From Frankiaceae bacterium (lineage in GTDB: Bacteria > Actinomycetota > Actinomycetes > BP-191): a stretch of 52,426 nucleotides of DNA. Below the pieces are notes generated by a model that saw only the letters and a program-made list of their open reading frames with translations, had not been told where the DNA came from and ran no database searches. The first letter of the stretch is position 1. The number at the start of each line of letters is the position of its first letter. The stretch covers positions 1 through 52,426 of the forward strand of contig DATMES010000036.1 of the NCBI GenBank assembly GCA_035556555.1, written 5' to 3'. The position numbers were made by a program, and so were the translations under genes. This document shows, piece by piece, positions 35,601 through 49,026 of the stretch.

Positions 35601-36424
35601 CGGAAGTACGTCTCGTCCTCGTTGTTGAACCCGGCGCGCTTCTCGCCCGCCCAGCCCTCGGAGACCATCGCGCCCGCGAGGAACGCGAGCTGCCAGTCCT
35701 CCTGCGTCACGTCGGCTGGCACGGCCTCGGTCGGCCGGCGCAGGGCGACGACGTCGCCGGGCTCGATCTCCTCGACCAGCTTCCACAGCAGCATCGGGAC
35801 GCCCGCGGGCGCCGTGAGGCAGAGGAGCGGGTGGTTGAGCGTGCCGGTGAGCTCGTACCCCTCGGACGTGACCACGCGCTTCGTCGGGTGGTCGCCGGAG
35901 TGGAAGAGCTTCGTCGCGCGGACCGGCTCTCCGAGCCGCCCCTCGACCTTGAGGTCGAGGTCGTGCTCGGAGTCGGGCGCCGCGCCGGGCACGAGCGCGT
36001 CGATGCGGGGAGTGCCGTCGAACGTACGGACCCTGGTGTCGCCCGTGATGCAGTACCTCATGGCCGCGGCCGGGTCGTTGCCGGGCGAGCCGAAGTTGCC
36101 GTTGCCGTCGATGAGCGGCGCGCGCATGGACCACGGCTGCGCGAGGCGGACGAGGGTGTCGTAGATCGCGGTGTCGCCGTGGGGGTGGTAGTTGCCCATG
36201 ACGTCGCCGACGACGCGGGCGCACTTCACGTAGCCGCGGTCGGGGCGGTAGCCGCCGTCGTACATCGCGTACAGCACCCGCCGGTGCACCGGCTTGAGGC
36301 CGTCGCGGACGTCGGGGAGCGCGCGGGACACGATGACCGACATCGCGTAGTCGATGAAGCTGCGCTGCATCTCGACTTCGATGCCGACCGGCTCGATGCG
36401 GTCGTGGGCCGGTACGTCGACCAA
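32684..36424 (-). CDS. gyrA: DNA gyrase subunit A with an in-frame intein
   Basis: A 1246-residue precursor. Removing the 420-residue intein (residues 125-544) leaves 826, normal for actinobacterial GyrA. The breakage-reunion domain starts [22 protein letters not shown]. The catalytic tyrosine is Y124 in AAMRY, and the intein is inserted directly after it; the host resumes with [13 protein letters not shown]. The quinolone region reads [10 protein letters not shown] (T85 and D89 are the 83/87 equivalents). The C-terminal beta-pinwheel includes the GyrA-box-like [10 protein letters not shown] and an acidic end. With GyrB it forms the A2B2 enzyme that introduces negative supercoils. Splicing is required to restore the active site. 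It starts 30 bases after gyrB. Confidence 0.97.
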   Translation of the reverse strand: MVDVPAHDRIEPVGIEVEMQRSFIDYAMSVIVSRALPDVRDGLKPVHRRVLYAMYDGGYRPDRGYVKCARVVGDVMGNYHPHGDTAIYDTLVRLAQPWSMRAPLIDGNGNFGSPGNDPAAAMRYCITGDTRVRTFDGTPRIDALVPGAAPDSEHDLDLKVEGRLGEPVRATKLFHSGDHPTKRVVTSEGYELTGTLNHPLLCLTAPAGVPMLLWKLVEEIEPGDVVALRRPTEAVPADVTQEDWQLAFLAGAMVSEGWAGEKRAGFNNEDETYFRDVVEAYDAIVGGPRYVNSRTIASGNVIHELDVQNLDAFRASPLACLVGLRSAAKVVPEFVWTGSPGVKRAFLQSLLTGDGSSSLLPRNTIQVSYPTRSRRLARDVQDLLLEFGVVSRLCTHASGEYKVVVTNRRDARRFAREVGFVGAKQAKLDAALETIPLESTALSGDHIPFVAGYLRAEGATSYADRDWLRRHNVDRVERWERDAGLIWSHVTSAEARRVVEPLVESGYYFAEVATVEDAGIQPVYSIRVDTDDHAFVSNGFVSHNTEAKLAPLAMEMLREIDQETVDFKPNYDGRSSEPTVLPSRIPNLLVNGAAGIAVGMATSIPPHNLREVAAGVEWALDHPDAQPEELLEALMERIKGPDFPTAALVVGRQGIEDAYRTGRGSIRMRAVVEVDEDRKGRTILVVTELPYQVNPDNLAEKIAELVKDGKISGIADVKDESSARTGQRLVIVLKRDAVAKVVLNNLYKHTQLQDTFGANMLAIVDGVPRTLRLDEFVTYYVEHQVEVIQRRTRYQLRKAEERAHILRGLAKALDQLDAVIALIRGSESAEAARSGLMDLLDIDEIQAVAILDMQLRRLAALERQKIIDELGEREREIADLRDILANVPRQRSIIKTELAEIAEKYGDERRTRLLPAEGDLSDEDLIAQEDVVVTVTRGGYAKRTKTDVYRQQRRGGRGVQGAQLREDDIVEHFFVTNTHHWILFFTNKGRVYRCKAYELPEQARTAKGQHVANILAFQPDEKIAQVIDIKDYGVAPYLVLATRKGITKKTALSEFDSNRSGGLIAVNLREDDELIGATLITAEDDLILVSRQAQSIRFTADDEALRPMGRATSGVIGMRLNDGDELLSMQVVQEGAALLVVTDGGFGKKTRIEEYSPQGRGGKGVLTARIVAKRGQLVGALVVQPDDELFAITSNGVVIRMPVKPLRHLSRATMGVKLINLDAGATVVAVARNAENDDADDEGAGA
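34793..36052 (-). other. GyrA intein with LAGLIDADG homing endonuclease
   Basis: The insert begins with C1 ([13 protein letters not shown]) and ends [10 protein letters not shown], followed by Thr of the host. Splicing motifs are present: block A Cys, block [10 protein letters not shown] (TxxH), block [16 protein letters not shown], block G His-Asn. Between them lie an endonuclease with block [14 protein letters not shown] and block [12 protein letters not shown], both keeping an acidic residue, and conserved [16 protein letters not shown]. At 420 residues it equals the length of mycobacterial GyrA inteins as I remember them, and occupies the same site. It is probably able to splice and perhaps to home. 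Confidence 0.95.
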
Positions 36425-36454
36425 CTCAGGTGTCCTTCCGTAACGCCGGAGCGG

Positions 36455-38455
<2,001 letters not shown>

Positions 38456-38496
38456 CTACGGCCCGTACAGCGGCCGTGCGCGTTGGAACTCCCGTC

Positions 38497-38502
38497 ATCC
38501 TA
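38497..38502 (-). promoter_or_regulatory. Candidate -10 element of the gyrB promoter
   Basis: On the minus strand TAGGAT in the context CCGGTAGGATGACGG matches the actinobacterial -10 consensus (TAnnnT). The -35 region at the expected distance is weak (GCGTTT), as in other gyrase promoters sensitive to supercoiling. Confidence 0.5.
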
Positions 38503-38539
38503 CCGGGTCGGAGCGACAGAAACGCGCCGTGGAGCCGCC

Positions 38540-38580
38540 TGTGGACGATTCTCCGCCGCGAACGCCTCGGCTGTGGATAC
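38540..38580. promoter_or_regulatory. Two DnaA-box-like sites upstream of gyrB
   Basis: TGTGGACGA (38540-38548) and TGTGGATAC (38572-38580) each differ from the inverted consensus TGTGGACAA/TGTGGATAA at one position. They lie about 40-80 bases upstream of the candidate gyrB -10. DnaA could modulate gyrase expression from here; this is inference. Confidence 0.45.
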
Positions 38581-38628
38581 CGATACGCGGAGCGGGGGTT
38601 GGTGTGGGTCTGCGCGGCGCCGCGCGAG

Positions 38629-38697
38629 GTTACTGGTGAGTAGCGACGTCGTGGGTCACCAGTTCGTGCTCGGCGTTCGTCGCTACCCACCAGTAAC
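38629..38697. repeat. 20-base near-perfect inverted repeat between dciA and gyrB
   Basis: Arms GTTACTGGTGAGTAGCGACG (38629-38648) and its inverse at 38678-38697 match at 19 of 20 positions and are separated by 29 bases. The loop itself contains GGTCACCAGT, a partial copy of the arm sequence. The element starts 41 bases downstream of the dciA stop. It could be a terminator for the recF-dciA transcript, although there is no T-run, or a protein-binding site. Confidence 0.7.
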
Positions 38698-38738
38698 TGC
38701 CGGGTGGGCCGGGTGTCGCCGTGTGCGCGGCGCCCGGC

Positions 38739-39215
38739 TCAGCCGTACGTGTCGCGCTCGCCGCGGCCGCCGGACACGCGCCACTCGCCGGGCCTGCGCT
38801 TGGCCGACGAGGGGCCGTTGACCCGGACGCTCTTGACGACGGTGGCGCCGAGGTCGGAGTTGACGCGGTCGGCGATCTGGCGGGCCATGAGCCGCAGCTG
38901 CGTCGCCCACGCGGTCGACTCGGCGGTGAGGACCAGGTCGCCGTCGCGCAGCGAGACCGGCGTGCAGTGGTCGGCGATCTCGTGGCCGGCGATCCGCTCC
39001 CAGCGGGCGAAGATCGCGTGCTCGCGCGCGTCCTTCTCCCAGCCCTCGTTCTTGAGGAACGCCGCGATCGCCGTACCGAAGCTCACCGGGTCGCCGGCCT
39101 CGCGGCTCGGGCGACGGCGCTTGGGCTTCGGCTTGGGCGCGCGGGCCTTCGCCTGCTCCAGCATCTGCCGGGCCAGGTCGGGGCCGCTCAGGTCGTCGTG
39201 CGCGTCATCGGACAC
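38739..39215 (-). CDS. dciA: DciA-like DUF721 protein (replicative helicase loader/operator)
   Basis: A 158-residue protein. A basic, proline-rich N-terminus ([17 protein letters not shown]) precedes the DUF721 domain: [42 protein letters not shown], the W--I-G--ia-h--P------L-v---s-aW-qqL pattern. DciA is the ancestral bacterial helicase operator that works with DnaB where DnaC/DnaI are absent. It is conserved between recF and gyrB in actinobacteria. The start overlaps recF by 11 bases. Confidence 0.9.
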   Translation of the reverse strand: MSDDAHDDLSGPDLARQMLEQAKARAPKPKPKRRRPSREAGDPVSFGTAIAAFLKNEGWEKDAREHAIFARWERIAGHEIADHCTPVSLRDGDLVLTAESTAWATQLRLMARQIADRVNSDLGATVVKSVRVNGPSSAKRRPGEWRVSGGRGERDTYG

Positions 39216-40325
39216 GGGTGACCTGCCCGGCGGCGACGTCGTAGCGGGCGCCCTGCAGCTCCTCGGGTACGTCGGCGATGACGGCCGCGGTGATGAGCAC
39301 CTGCTCGCGGGGCGCGCAGAGGTGCGCGAGGCGGTCGCGGCGCGAGGCGTCGAGCTCGGCGAACACGTCGTCGAGGATGAGCACCGGCTCGCCGCCGTCG
39401 GCGGTGAGCAGGTCGTGCGAGGCGATGCGCAGGGCCAGCGCGAGCGACCACGACTCGCCGTGGGAGGCGTACCCCTTGGCGGGCAGCGTGCCGATGGACA
39501 GCGCGAGCTCGTCGCGGTGCGGGCCGACGAGGCTGATGCCGCGGTCGAGCTCCTGCGGGCGCATGCGGGCGAGGTCGTTGAGCAGCGCGGCGGAGAGCAT
39601 GTCGCGGTCGGGAACCATCGGGGCGTCGGGGCCGAGGGAGGACTTGTAGTCCAGCGCCGTGGGTCCGCCGCCGCCGGAGAGGACGTCGTACGCCTTGTCG
39701 ACCAGCGGCCGCAGCGCCTCGACGGCCTCGAGGCGGCCGGCGAGCAGCTCGGCGCCGTGGTTGGCGAGGTGCTCGTCCCACACGTCGAGCGTGCGGAAGT
39801 CGGCGCCGCCGCGCGCGAAGCCGGCCGACTTCAGCAGGGCGTTGCGCTGCTTGAGGACGCGGTCGTAGTCGGCCTTGACGCCGTGGTAGCGGGGCGTACG
39901 CGCGATGAGCAGCTGGTCGAGGAAGTGCCGCCGGTCGTGCGGGTCGCCCTTGACGAGCGCGAGGTCCTCGGGGGCGAAGAGCACCGTACGGAGCGTTCCC
40001 AGCACCTCGCGGGGGCGCGGCACGGGCGAGCGGTTGATGCGCGCGCGGTTGGCCTTGCCCGCGGTGATCTCGATCTCGACGAGCGTGGCGCGCCCGTCGC
40101 GCTGGACCTCGCAGCGGACGACGGAGCGTTCGGCGCCGGCGCGGACCAGCGGCGCGTCGGTGGCGACGCGGTGCGAGCCGAGGGTGGCGACGTAGCCAAT
40201 GGCCTCGACGAGGTTGGTCTTGCCCTGGCCGTTCGGGCCGATGAGCGTCGCCGCGCCCGGCTCGAACTCGACCAGCGCCTCCGGGTACGAACGGAAGTCG
40301 GTCAGGCCGAGGCGGGAGACGTACA

Positions 40326-40326
<1 letters not shown>
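39205..40326 (-). CDS. recF: RecF DNA replication and repair protein
   Basis: A 373-residue SMC-like ATPase starting at ATG 40326 ([21 protein letters not shown]). The Walker A is GPNGQGKTN, the signature region is [20 protein letters not shown], and Walker B is [13 protein letters not shown]. The family motif LVGPHRDEL is present. RecF loads RecA at gaps through RecR/RecO. The start overlaps the gnd stop (ATGA). Confidence 0.96.
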
Positions 40327-41224
<898 letters not shown>

Positions 41225-41228
<4 letters not shown>

Positions 41229-41344
41229 CCGGGCATCTTGTCATCGAGGCGCCGGAACACCTTTGGTGCCTTCGCCGCTGCCCGCCGCAGCGGTTCGTTG
41301 GGGACGTATGGCTGGGCCTCGTACTCGTCGTCTGTCGGATCCAT
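41225..41344 (-). CDS. 39-residue peptide gene between dnaN and gnd
   Basis: Starting at ATG 41344, which has GGAGGA 6 bases before it (ATG 41350 is too close), the frame encodes [20 protein letters not shown] followed by [18 protein letters not shown]. It has an acidic N-terminus and a basic C-terminus. Its TGA overlaps the GTG of gnd, giving translational coupling, and it follows dnaN by 59 bases on the same strand. A good ribosome-binding site and the coupling argue that it is a real gene. No homologous family is known to me. Confidence 0.6.
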
Positions 41345-41403
41345 CGCCATTCCTCCGTCCGTGGGTTGTCTACGGCGGAGCCCCCTGGCGGTCAACGGTG
41401 TCG

Positions 41404-42519
41404 TCAGCCGGAGAGGCGGATCGGCATGAGGAGGTACCGGTAGTCCTCGGCGCCCTTGCCGGTGATGACCGCGGGCTTGACCGGGCCGTTGAACGACAGC
41501 TCGGCGTCGTCGGTGCCGATCGCCGCGAGCCCGTCGAGGAGGTACGTCGGGTTGAACGCGATCGTCATCGGCTCGCCCTCGTACTGCGCCTCGATCGCCT
41601 CCGACGCCTGCGCCTCGTCGCCCGTGCCGGCGTCGAGCACCAGCTCGCCGGCGTCGAACGACAGCCGGATCGGCGTGTTGCGGGCCGCGACGAGAGCCAC
41701 GCGCTTGACCGCGTCCATGAGCGTCGTGGTGTTGACCGACGCGACGGAGGCGAAGTCGGCGGGGATGAGCGCGCGGTAGGCCGGGAAGTCGCCTTCGAGC
41801 AGCCGCGTGGTGGTGCGCCGGGTGCCGCCCGCGAAGCCGGCCATGCCCTCGCCCTGCGCGCCGTTGCCGAGCGCGACCCCGACCTCGGCGCCGGTGCTGG
41901 CGAGCGTCTTGGCGGCGTCGGCGAGCGTCCGCGCGGGGATCAGCGCGGTGGACGTCGCGCCGTCGCCGTCGGGGCGCCACTTGAGCTCGCGGACGGCGAG
42001 GCGGTAGCGGTCGGTCGCCGCGAGCGTGAGCGAGTCGCCGTCGATCTCGACCTTGACGCCGGTGAGCATCGGCAACGTGTCGTCCTTGCCGGCGGCGACG
42101 AACACCTGGCCGACGGCGGCCGCGAACGCGTCGGACGCGATGGTGCCCGCGGCCGGCGGCATGTCGGGCAGCGACGGGTAGTCCTCGACCGGCATGGTCG
42201 GCAGGGTGAACCGCGCCGAGCCGCACGTGAGGACGGCGCGGTTGCCGTCGGTCGTGAGCTGCACCGGCGCGACGGGGAGCTTCTGCGCGATCTCGGCGAG
42301 CAGGCGGCCGAGGACGACGACGGTGCCGGCCTCCTCCGCCTGGACCTCCAAGGTCGCCTGCGCGGAGACCTCGTAGTCGAAGCCGGACAGCGTCAGCTCG
42401 TGGCCCTTGACCTCGAGGCGCAGGCCGGAGAGCACGGGCACGGCGGGGCGCGCCGGGAGGGACCTGGCGGTCCAGGCCACGGCGTCCGCGAACTCGTCGC
42501 GTTCGACTCGGAACTTCAC
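41404..42519 (-). CDS. dnaN: DNA polymerase III beta subunit (sliding clamp)
   Basis: A 371-residue protein of three topologically similar domains, starting MKFRVERDEFADAVAWTARSL and ending AEDYRYLLMPIRLSG. The hydrophobic pocket that binds client peptides is indicated by the conserved C-terminal Y-LMP-RL. The clamp encircles DNA and tethers the polymerase. It lies downstream of dnaA in the standard order and starts the leftward dnaN-orf-gnd-recF-dciA transcript. Confidence 0.97.
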   Translation of the reverse strand: MKFRVERDEFADAVAWTARSLPARPAVPVLSGLRLEVKGHELTLSGFDYEVSAQATLEVQAEEAGTVVVLGRLLAEIAQKLPVAPVQLTTDGNRAVLTCGSARFTLPTMPVEDYPSLPDMPPAAGTIASDAFAAAVGQVFVAAGKDDTLPMLTGVKVEIDGDSLTLAATDRYRLAVRELKWRPDGDGATSTALIPARTLADAAKTLASTGAEVGVALGNGAQGEGMAGFAGGTRRTTTRLLEGDFPAYRALIPADFASVASVNTTTLMDAVKRVALVAARNTPIRLSFDAGELVLDAGTGDEAQASEAIEAQYEGEPMTIAFNPTYLLDGLAAIGTDDAELSFNGPVKPAVITGKGAEDYRYLLMPIRLSG

Positions 42520-42784
42520 TGCTACCGCCCTCTTCCGGCCTGTGGGATGTGTGCCTGTTCTTGTCTTGTGTAGTTCATAGGAGAGACAACTACGTCTCCA
42601 TAGGCGGCGCCAACCTGGGGACGACGCGCATCGTCGCAGGTCAGGCCGGGAAAGTTGTCCTTCGCTCCCTGGGGAGAACGGCTGTGGAGTACACAGGGGG
42701 CGTCGTTCGTCCCCGGCTGTCCCCAGGCGATCACGGGTGACGGGTCAGCCGTCCACATGCTTTTCCCCAGGGTGTGCAGCGCCG
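42520..42784. other. dnaA-dnaN intergenic region
   Basis: 265 bases with no gene. Positions 42553-42605 are notably poorer in G and C than the surroundings (TTCTTGTCTTGTGTAGTTCA and following), so this could be an easily melted segment or the dnaN promoter region. Only weak DnaA-box-like 9-mers are visible: TGTGGAGTA (42683-42691) and CCGTCCACA (42749-42757), each with two mismatches. In many actinobacteria the origin is here, but the better boxes lie on the other side of dnaA. Confidence 0.5.
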
Positions 42785-44194
42785 TCACGACTGCCGGGCC
42801 CGGACCTTGATGCGGTTCGTCAGCTCGGAGACCTGGTTGTAGATGGCGCGGCGTTCGGCCATGAGCGAGCGGATCTTGCGGTCGGCGTGCATGACGGTCG
42901 TGTGGTCGCGGCCGCCGAACGCCTGCCCGATCTTCGGCAGCGACAGGTCGGTGAGCTCGCGGCACAGGTACATGGCGATCTGCCGCGCCGTGACGAGGAC
43001 GCGGGACCTGGACGAGCCGCAGAGGTCCTCCATGGACAGGCCGAAGTACGCCGCCGTCGCCGCCATGATCGTCGCCGCGGTGATCTCGGGGCCGCCGTGG
43101 TCGGGGATGAGGTCCTTGAGCACGACCTCGGCGAGCGCGAGGTCGACGCCCTGCCTGTTGAGGCTGGCGAACGCGGTCACGCGGATGAGCGCGCCCTCGA
43201 GCTCGCGGATGTTCGACTGGATCTTGGAGGCGATGTACTCGAGGACCTCAGGCGGGGCGTTCAGCCGCTCGGCGGCCGCCTTCTTGCGGAGGATCGCGAT
43301 GCGCGTCTCCAGCTCGGGCGGCTGGACATCGGTGATGAGGCCCCACTCGAACCGGTTGCGCAGCCGGTCCTCCAGCGTGGACAGCTGCTTCGGCGGCCGG
43401 TCCGAGGAGATGACGATCTGCTTGTTCGCGTTGTGGAGCGTGTTGAACGTGTGGAAGAACTCCTCCTGCGTCCGCTCCTTGTTCTCCAGGAACTGGATGT
43501 CGTCGACGAGCAGCACGTCGACGTCGCGGTAGCGCCGCTGGAACGCGCCGGCCTTGTCGTCGCGGATGGAGTTGATGAAGTCGTTCGTGAACTCCTCGCT
43601 GCTCACGTAGCGCACGCGGGCGGCGGTGGAGAGGTTCAGCGCGTAGTGGCCGATGGCGTGCAGCAGGTGCGTCTTGCCGAGGCCGGACTCGCCGTAGATG
43701 AACAGCGGGTTGTACGCCTTCGCGGGCGCCTCGGCGACGGCGACCGCGGCGGCGTGCGCGAAGCGGTTGGACGAGCCGATGACGAACGTCTCGAACGAGT
43801 ACTTGGGGTTCAGCCGCGCGGGCTCGGTCGGGCCGCGCCCGGGCGTCTCACGTCCCGTACCGGGCGAGACGAGCGCTTCGGGGGCAGGGCCGGTCGGCTC
43901 CGGCACCTGCTCGGGCGCCTGCGCCTCCTCGGGAAGCGGCTCGACGGTGACCGCGACGCGGATCTGCCGGCCGAGCTGCCCCGACAGCGCCTCGGCGATG
44001 AGCGGCCGGTACCGCGTGTCGAGCAGGTCCTTGGTGAACTCGTTCGGCGCGGCGAGCAGCGCCGTGTCCTCGACGAGGCCGAGCGGGCGGGTCAGCTGGA
44101 TCCACGCCTTGTTCTGCGGCGTGAGGGCTCCATCGGCAAGCGACTCCACCGAACGTTGCCACACAGCGACCAGATCGAGGGTGTCCTCGGGCAC
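42785..44194 (-). CDS. dnaA: Chromosomal replication initiator DnaA
   Basis: A 469-residue AAA+ protein starting at 44194 ([20 protein letters not shown]). Domain I is residues 1-85, with a short acidic/proline linker (domain II, about 85-130). Domain III has Walker [10 protein letters not shown], Walker [11 protein letters not shown], and sensor 2. Domain IV has the DNA-binding signature [15 protein letters not shown]. It binds 9-mer boxes, melts the origin and recruits DnaB. The linker is much shorter than in Streptomyces DnaA. Boxes upstream suggest autoregulation. Confidence 0.98.
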   Translation of the reverse strand: MPEDTLDLVAVWQRSVESLADGALTPQNKAWIQLTRPLGLVEDTALLAAPNEFTKDLLDTRYRPLIAEALSGQLGRQIRVAVTVEPLPEEAQAPEQVPEPTGPAPEALVSPGTGRETPGRGPTEPARLNPKYSFETFVIGSSNRFAHAAAVAVAEAPAKAYNPLFIYGESGLGKTHLLHAIGHYALNLSTAARVRYVSSEEFTNDFINSIRDDKAGAFQRRYRDVDVLLVDDIQFLENKERTQEEFFHTFNTLHNANKQIVISSDRPPKQLSTLEDRLRNRFEWGLITDVQPPELETRIAILRKKAAAERLNAPPEVLEYIASKIQSNIRELEGALIRVTAFASLNRQGVDLALAEVVLKDLIPDHGGPEITAATIMAATAAYFGLSMEDLCGSSRSRVLVTARQIAMYLCRELTDLSLPKIGQAFGGRDHTTVMHADRKIRSLMAERRAIYNQVSELTNRIKVRARQS

Positions 44195-44227
44195 GCGCGT
44201 CCCCTGCTTCTTCAGGTCTCGCTTGGC

Positions 44228-44257
44228 GGGTGCGACGGGCGTCGCACCCTTTGTCTA
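44228..44257 (-). promoter_or_regulatory. dnaA: Candidate dnaA -10 and leader hairpin
   Basis: On the minus strand TAGACA (44252-44257) is a candidate -10. Directly downstream lies a perfect 9-bp stem, GGGTGCGAC with its complement around a 4-base loop (44228-44249), which would form at the very 5' end of the dnaA mRNA, about 34 bases before the start codon. The -35 region would overlap the DnaA box at 44277-44285, offering autorepression. In plus orientation the stem is followed by TTTGTCT and could act as a terminator. Confidence 0.5.
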
Positions 44258-44595
44258 GGGCCACTGGTCCGTACGTTCGTCCACACCTCTGTCCACAAGC
44301 TGTGCACGGTGTGCGGAGCCGCCGGGGTGCGTACCGACCCATATCGGGACGTATCCGGGCGTCGTACGGGCGCTCCGTTGTCCACAACGAGTCACGAAGT
44401 GGTAACGGAACCGCGACACGGAGGGGAACCGTGCCGGGCGGGACGCTTCGTCCGGTAGTGGACGAGGCTGGGGAAGCCGGCGCCGAGGGACCATAACGCG
44501 GCGCCGACGCTGTGGACAAGGTGTTCTCCACAGGTCTGACCGATCGGCCGATGGGTCTATCCTGCGGGTCGCGCGGCGTGTCCCCAGGGCTGTGT

Positions 44596-44624
44596 TTGAC
44601 CCTCCGGGCGCCGCTGCGTACTGT
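44596..44624 (+). promoter_or_regulatory. rpmH: rpmH promoter
   Basis: TTGACC (44596-44601) and TACTGT (44619-44624) are separated by 17 bases, close to the sigma-A/HrdB consensus. The predicted start of transcription lies near 44631, leaving a leader of about 58 bases. It drives rpmH-rnpA-yidD-yidC and probably on to jag, rsmG and parAB. Confidence 0.7.
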
Positions 44625-44688
44625 TGTGCCCCTCTGTGCACGCGCCGGTCACGTCCGGTGCGCCTTTTACTGTCGTGGAGCCGATCCC

Positions 44689-44826
44689 GTGAGCAAGCGC
44701 ACGTTCCAGCCGAACAACCGCCGCCGCGCCAAGACGCACGGCTTCCGGCTGCGCATGCGCACCCGGGCCGGCCGCGCCATCCTCGCCGCGCGCCGCGCCA
44801 AGGGCCGCCGCGAGCTCTCGGCTTAG
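44689..44826 (+). CDS. rpmH: Ribosomal protein L34
   Basis: A 45-residue, strongly basic protein starting at GTG 44689: [20 protein letters not shown] then [20 protein letters not shown]. This is the full L34 motif. It binds 23S rRNA in the large subunit. GGAG lies 10 bases before the start. It is the first gene right of the origin and ends 6 bases before rnpA. Confidence 0.98.
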   Translation: MSKRTFQPNNRRRAKTHGFRLRMRTRAGRAILAARRAKGRRELSA

Positions 44827-44832
44827 CCCCGC

Positions 44833-45171
44833 GTGCTTCCCGCCGCCGCACGGCTGCGGCGCCGCACGGAGTTCACCGACGTCGTACGCCGCGGCCGCCG
44901 GACCTCCCGTGGCCCGCTGACGTTCCACCTCGCCTCTGTGGACGACCCGGTCTCGCCGCAGGTCGGCTTCGTCATCGGCAAGGTCGTCGGCAACGCCGTC
45001 ACCCGCAACCGCCTCCGCCGCCGCCTGCGGCACCTGCTCCGTACGCGGCTCGCCTCGCTGCCCTCCGGGGCTCGCCTCGTCGTGCGGGCCAGGCCCGGCG
45101 CCGGCGAGCTGTCCTCGAACGACCTCGCGCGGCTCGTCGACGCGGCGTTCGGCAAGCTGGCCGCCCCGTGA
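44833..45171 (+). CDS. rnpA: Ribonuclease P protein component
   Basis: A 112-residue basic protein starting at GTG 44833. The RNR signature is [18 protein letters not shown], and the strand [14 protein letters not shown] precedes it. It binds RNase P RNA and pre-tRNA leaders in 5' processing. The end overlaps yidD by 4 bases (GTGA). Confidence 0.96.
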   Translation: MLPAAARLRRRTEFTDVVRRGRRTSRGPLTFHLASVDDPVSPQVGFVIGKVVGNAVTRNRLRRRLRHLLRTRLASLPSGARLVVRARPGAGELSSNDLARLVDAAFGKLAAP

Positions 45172-45419
45172 CCGCCGTGCTGCTGCTCCTCGTACGGGGC
45201 TACCGGCGGTTCGTGAGCCCGTTCCTCGGCGCCCGGTGCCGCTTCGCGCCGTCGTGCAGCGCGTACGCCGAGCAGGCGTTGCGCACGCACGGGCTGCGCG
45301 GCGCCTGGCTCGCCCTGCGGCGCCTGGCGCGCTGCCACCCGTTCAACCCCGGCGGCCATGACCCGGTGCCGGACGTCGTTACGGGGCGGCTGCCCCACCG
45401 AGCAGGAGTTGGTACGTAG
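45168..45419 (+). CDS. yidD: YidD membrane protein insertion efficiency factor
   Basis: An 83-residue protein starting at GTG 45168 that overlaps rnpA. The amphipathic start [20 protein letters not shown] leads to the conserved [15 protein letters not shown] and [14 protein letters not shown]. Cysteines at CRFAPSC and RC are typical. YidD assists YidC-dependent insertion at the inner face of the membrane. It ends exactly one base before the yidC start. Confidence 0.95.
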   Translation: MTAVLLLLVRGYRRFVSPFLGARCRFAPSCSAYAEQALRTHGLRGAWLALRRLARCHPFNPGGHDPVPDVVTGRLPHRAGVGT

Positions 45420-46422
45420 ATGATGGACCTCTTCCGCGGCCTGCTGACGCTCATCGCGCAGGCCATCGTGAAGCTGCACGACCTCACCGGACCGGTGTTC
45501 GGTGACGACAGCGGCATCGCGTGGGGCCTCGCGATCGTCCTGCTCACGGTCTGCGTGCGGCTGCTCATGTACCCGCTGTTCGTCAAGCAGATCAAGACGC
45601 AGCGGGCGATGACGGCGTTGCAGCCCAAGATCAAGGAGCTGCAGGCCAAGCACAAAGGCGACAAAGAGACCCTCAACACCGAGATGATGAAGCTCTACAA
45701 GGAGCACAACGCGAACCCGTTCGCGGGCTGCCTGCCGGTGCTGCTGCAGATGCCGATCTTCATCGCGCTGTTCCAGGTGCTCAACCAGCTGGCGCCCAAG
45801 CTCAAGGGCGAGGTGTACGAGTACCCGGCGAAGTTCGGCCTCTCCGAGGCGCAGAACATGTCGTTCATGAAGGCCAAGGTCTTCGGCGCGCCGATCGGCG
45901 CCGGCTTCCAGTCGCCCGCGCGGCTGCTCACCGAGCTCGGCGGCTCGTCCGGCGCGGTCAAGCTGGTGGCGATCACGCTCATCGTCGCGATGGCGCTGAC
46001 GACGTTCTTCACGTCGAAGCAGATGATGGGCAAGAACCCCAACGCCGACGCCTCCCAGGCCACGCAGCAGAAGATCCTGCTGTACGTCATGCCGGTGCTG
46101 CTCGGCGTCTTCGGCTTCCAGGTCGCGATCGGCGTCCTCATCTACTGGACGACGACGAACCTGTTCAGCATGGCGCAGCAGACCGTCGTCATGAAGCGGC
46201 TCGGGCCGCCCGAGGTGACGCTCGCCGCCGGCAAGGCCAAGGCGGCCGCGAAGAAGAAGAACGCTGCCGCCGCCGCGAAGCCCGCCGCGCCGAAGACGCC
46301 CGCGAAGACCGCTCCCGCCGGGTCGTCGTCCGTGGCGTCGTCGTCCGACGGCGCGGCCGCCGCGAAGCCCGCGGCCCAACGACCTGCCAACCGCAACAAG
46401 AACCGTGGAAAGGGGCAGCGCC

Positions 46423-46439
<17 letters not shown>
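45420..46439 (+). CDS. yidC: YidC/Oxa1-family membrane insertase
   Basis: A 339-residue protein with five predicted helices. Marks include IVLLTVCVRLLMYPLFVKQI, KELQAKHKGDKETLNTEMMKLYKEHNANPFAGCLP, and LLQMPIFIALFQVL. The conserved arginine in the hydrophilic groove is in CVRLL. There is no lipoprotein cysteine. The basic Lys/Ala-rich tail (from about 265) ends NRNKNRGKGQRRGGRR and likely contacts the ribosome. It inserts membrane proteins with or without SecYEG. The last 17 bases overlap jag. Confidence 0.96.

Positions 46440-49022
<2,583 letters not shown>

Positions 49023-49026
<4 letters not shown>

Larger units (their letters stand above)
44195..44688. other. Probable oriC region: dnaA-rpmH intergenic with DnaA boxes
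   Basis: 494 bases between the divergent dnaA and rpmH genes. DnaA boxes: TCGTCCACA (44277-44285), CTGTCCACA (44289-44297), perfect TTGTCCACA (44378-44386), perfect inverted TGTGGACAA (44511-44519) and TTCTCCACA (44524-44532). Two perfect boxes in opposite orientations and three one-mismatch boxes make this the densest box region next to dnaA. Strand polarity of genes changes here, as expected at an origin: genes left of it run leftward and those to the right run rightward. No clearly AT-rich unwinding element was seen inside it. Confidence 0.65.

Noticed and set aside
44937-44945. TGTGGACGA inside rnpA as a DnaA box
   Set aside because: A single GC-rich 9-mer inside a coding sequence is compatible with chance and codon use; there is no partner box nearby.
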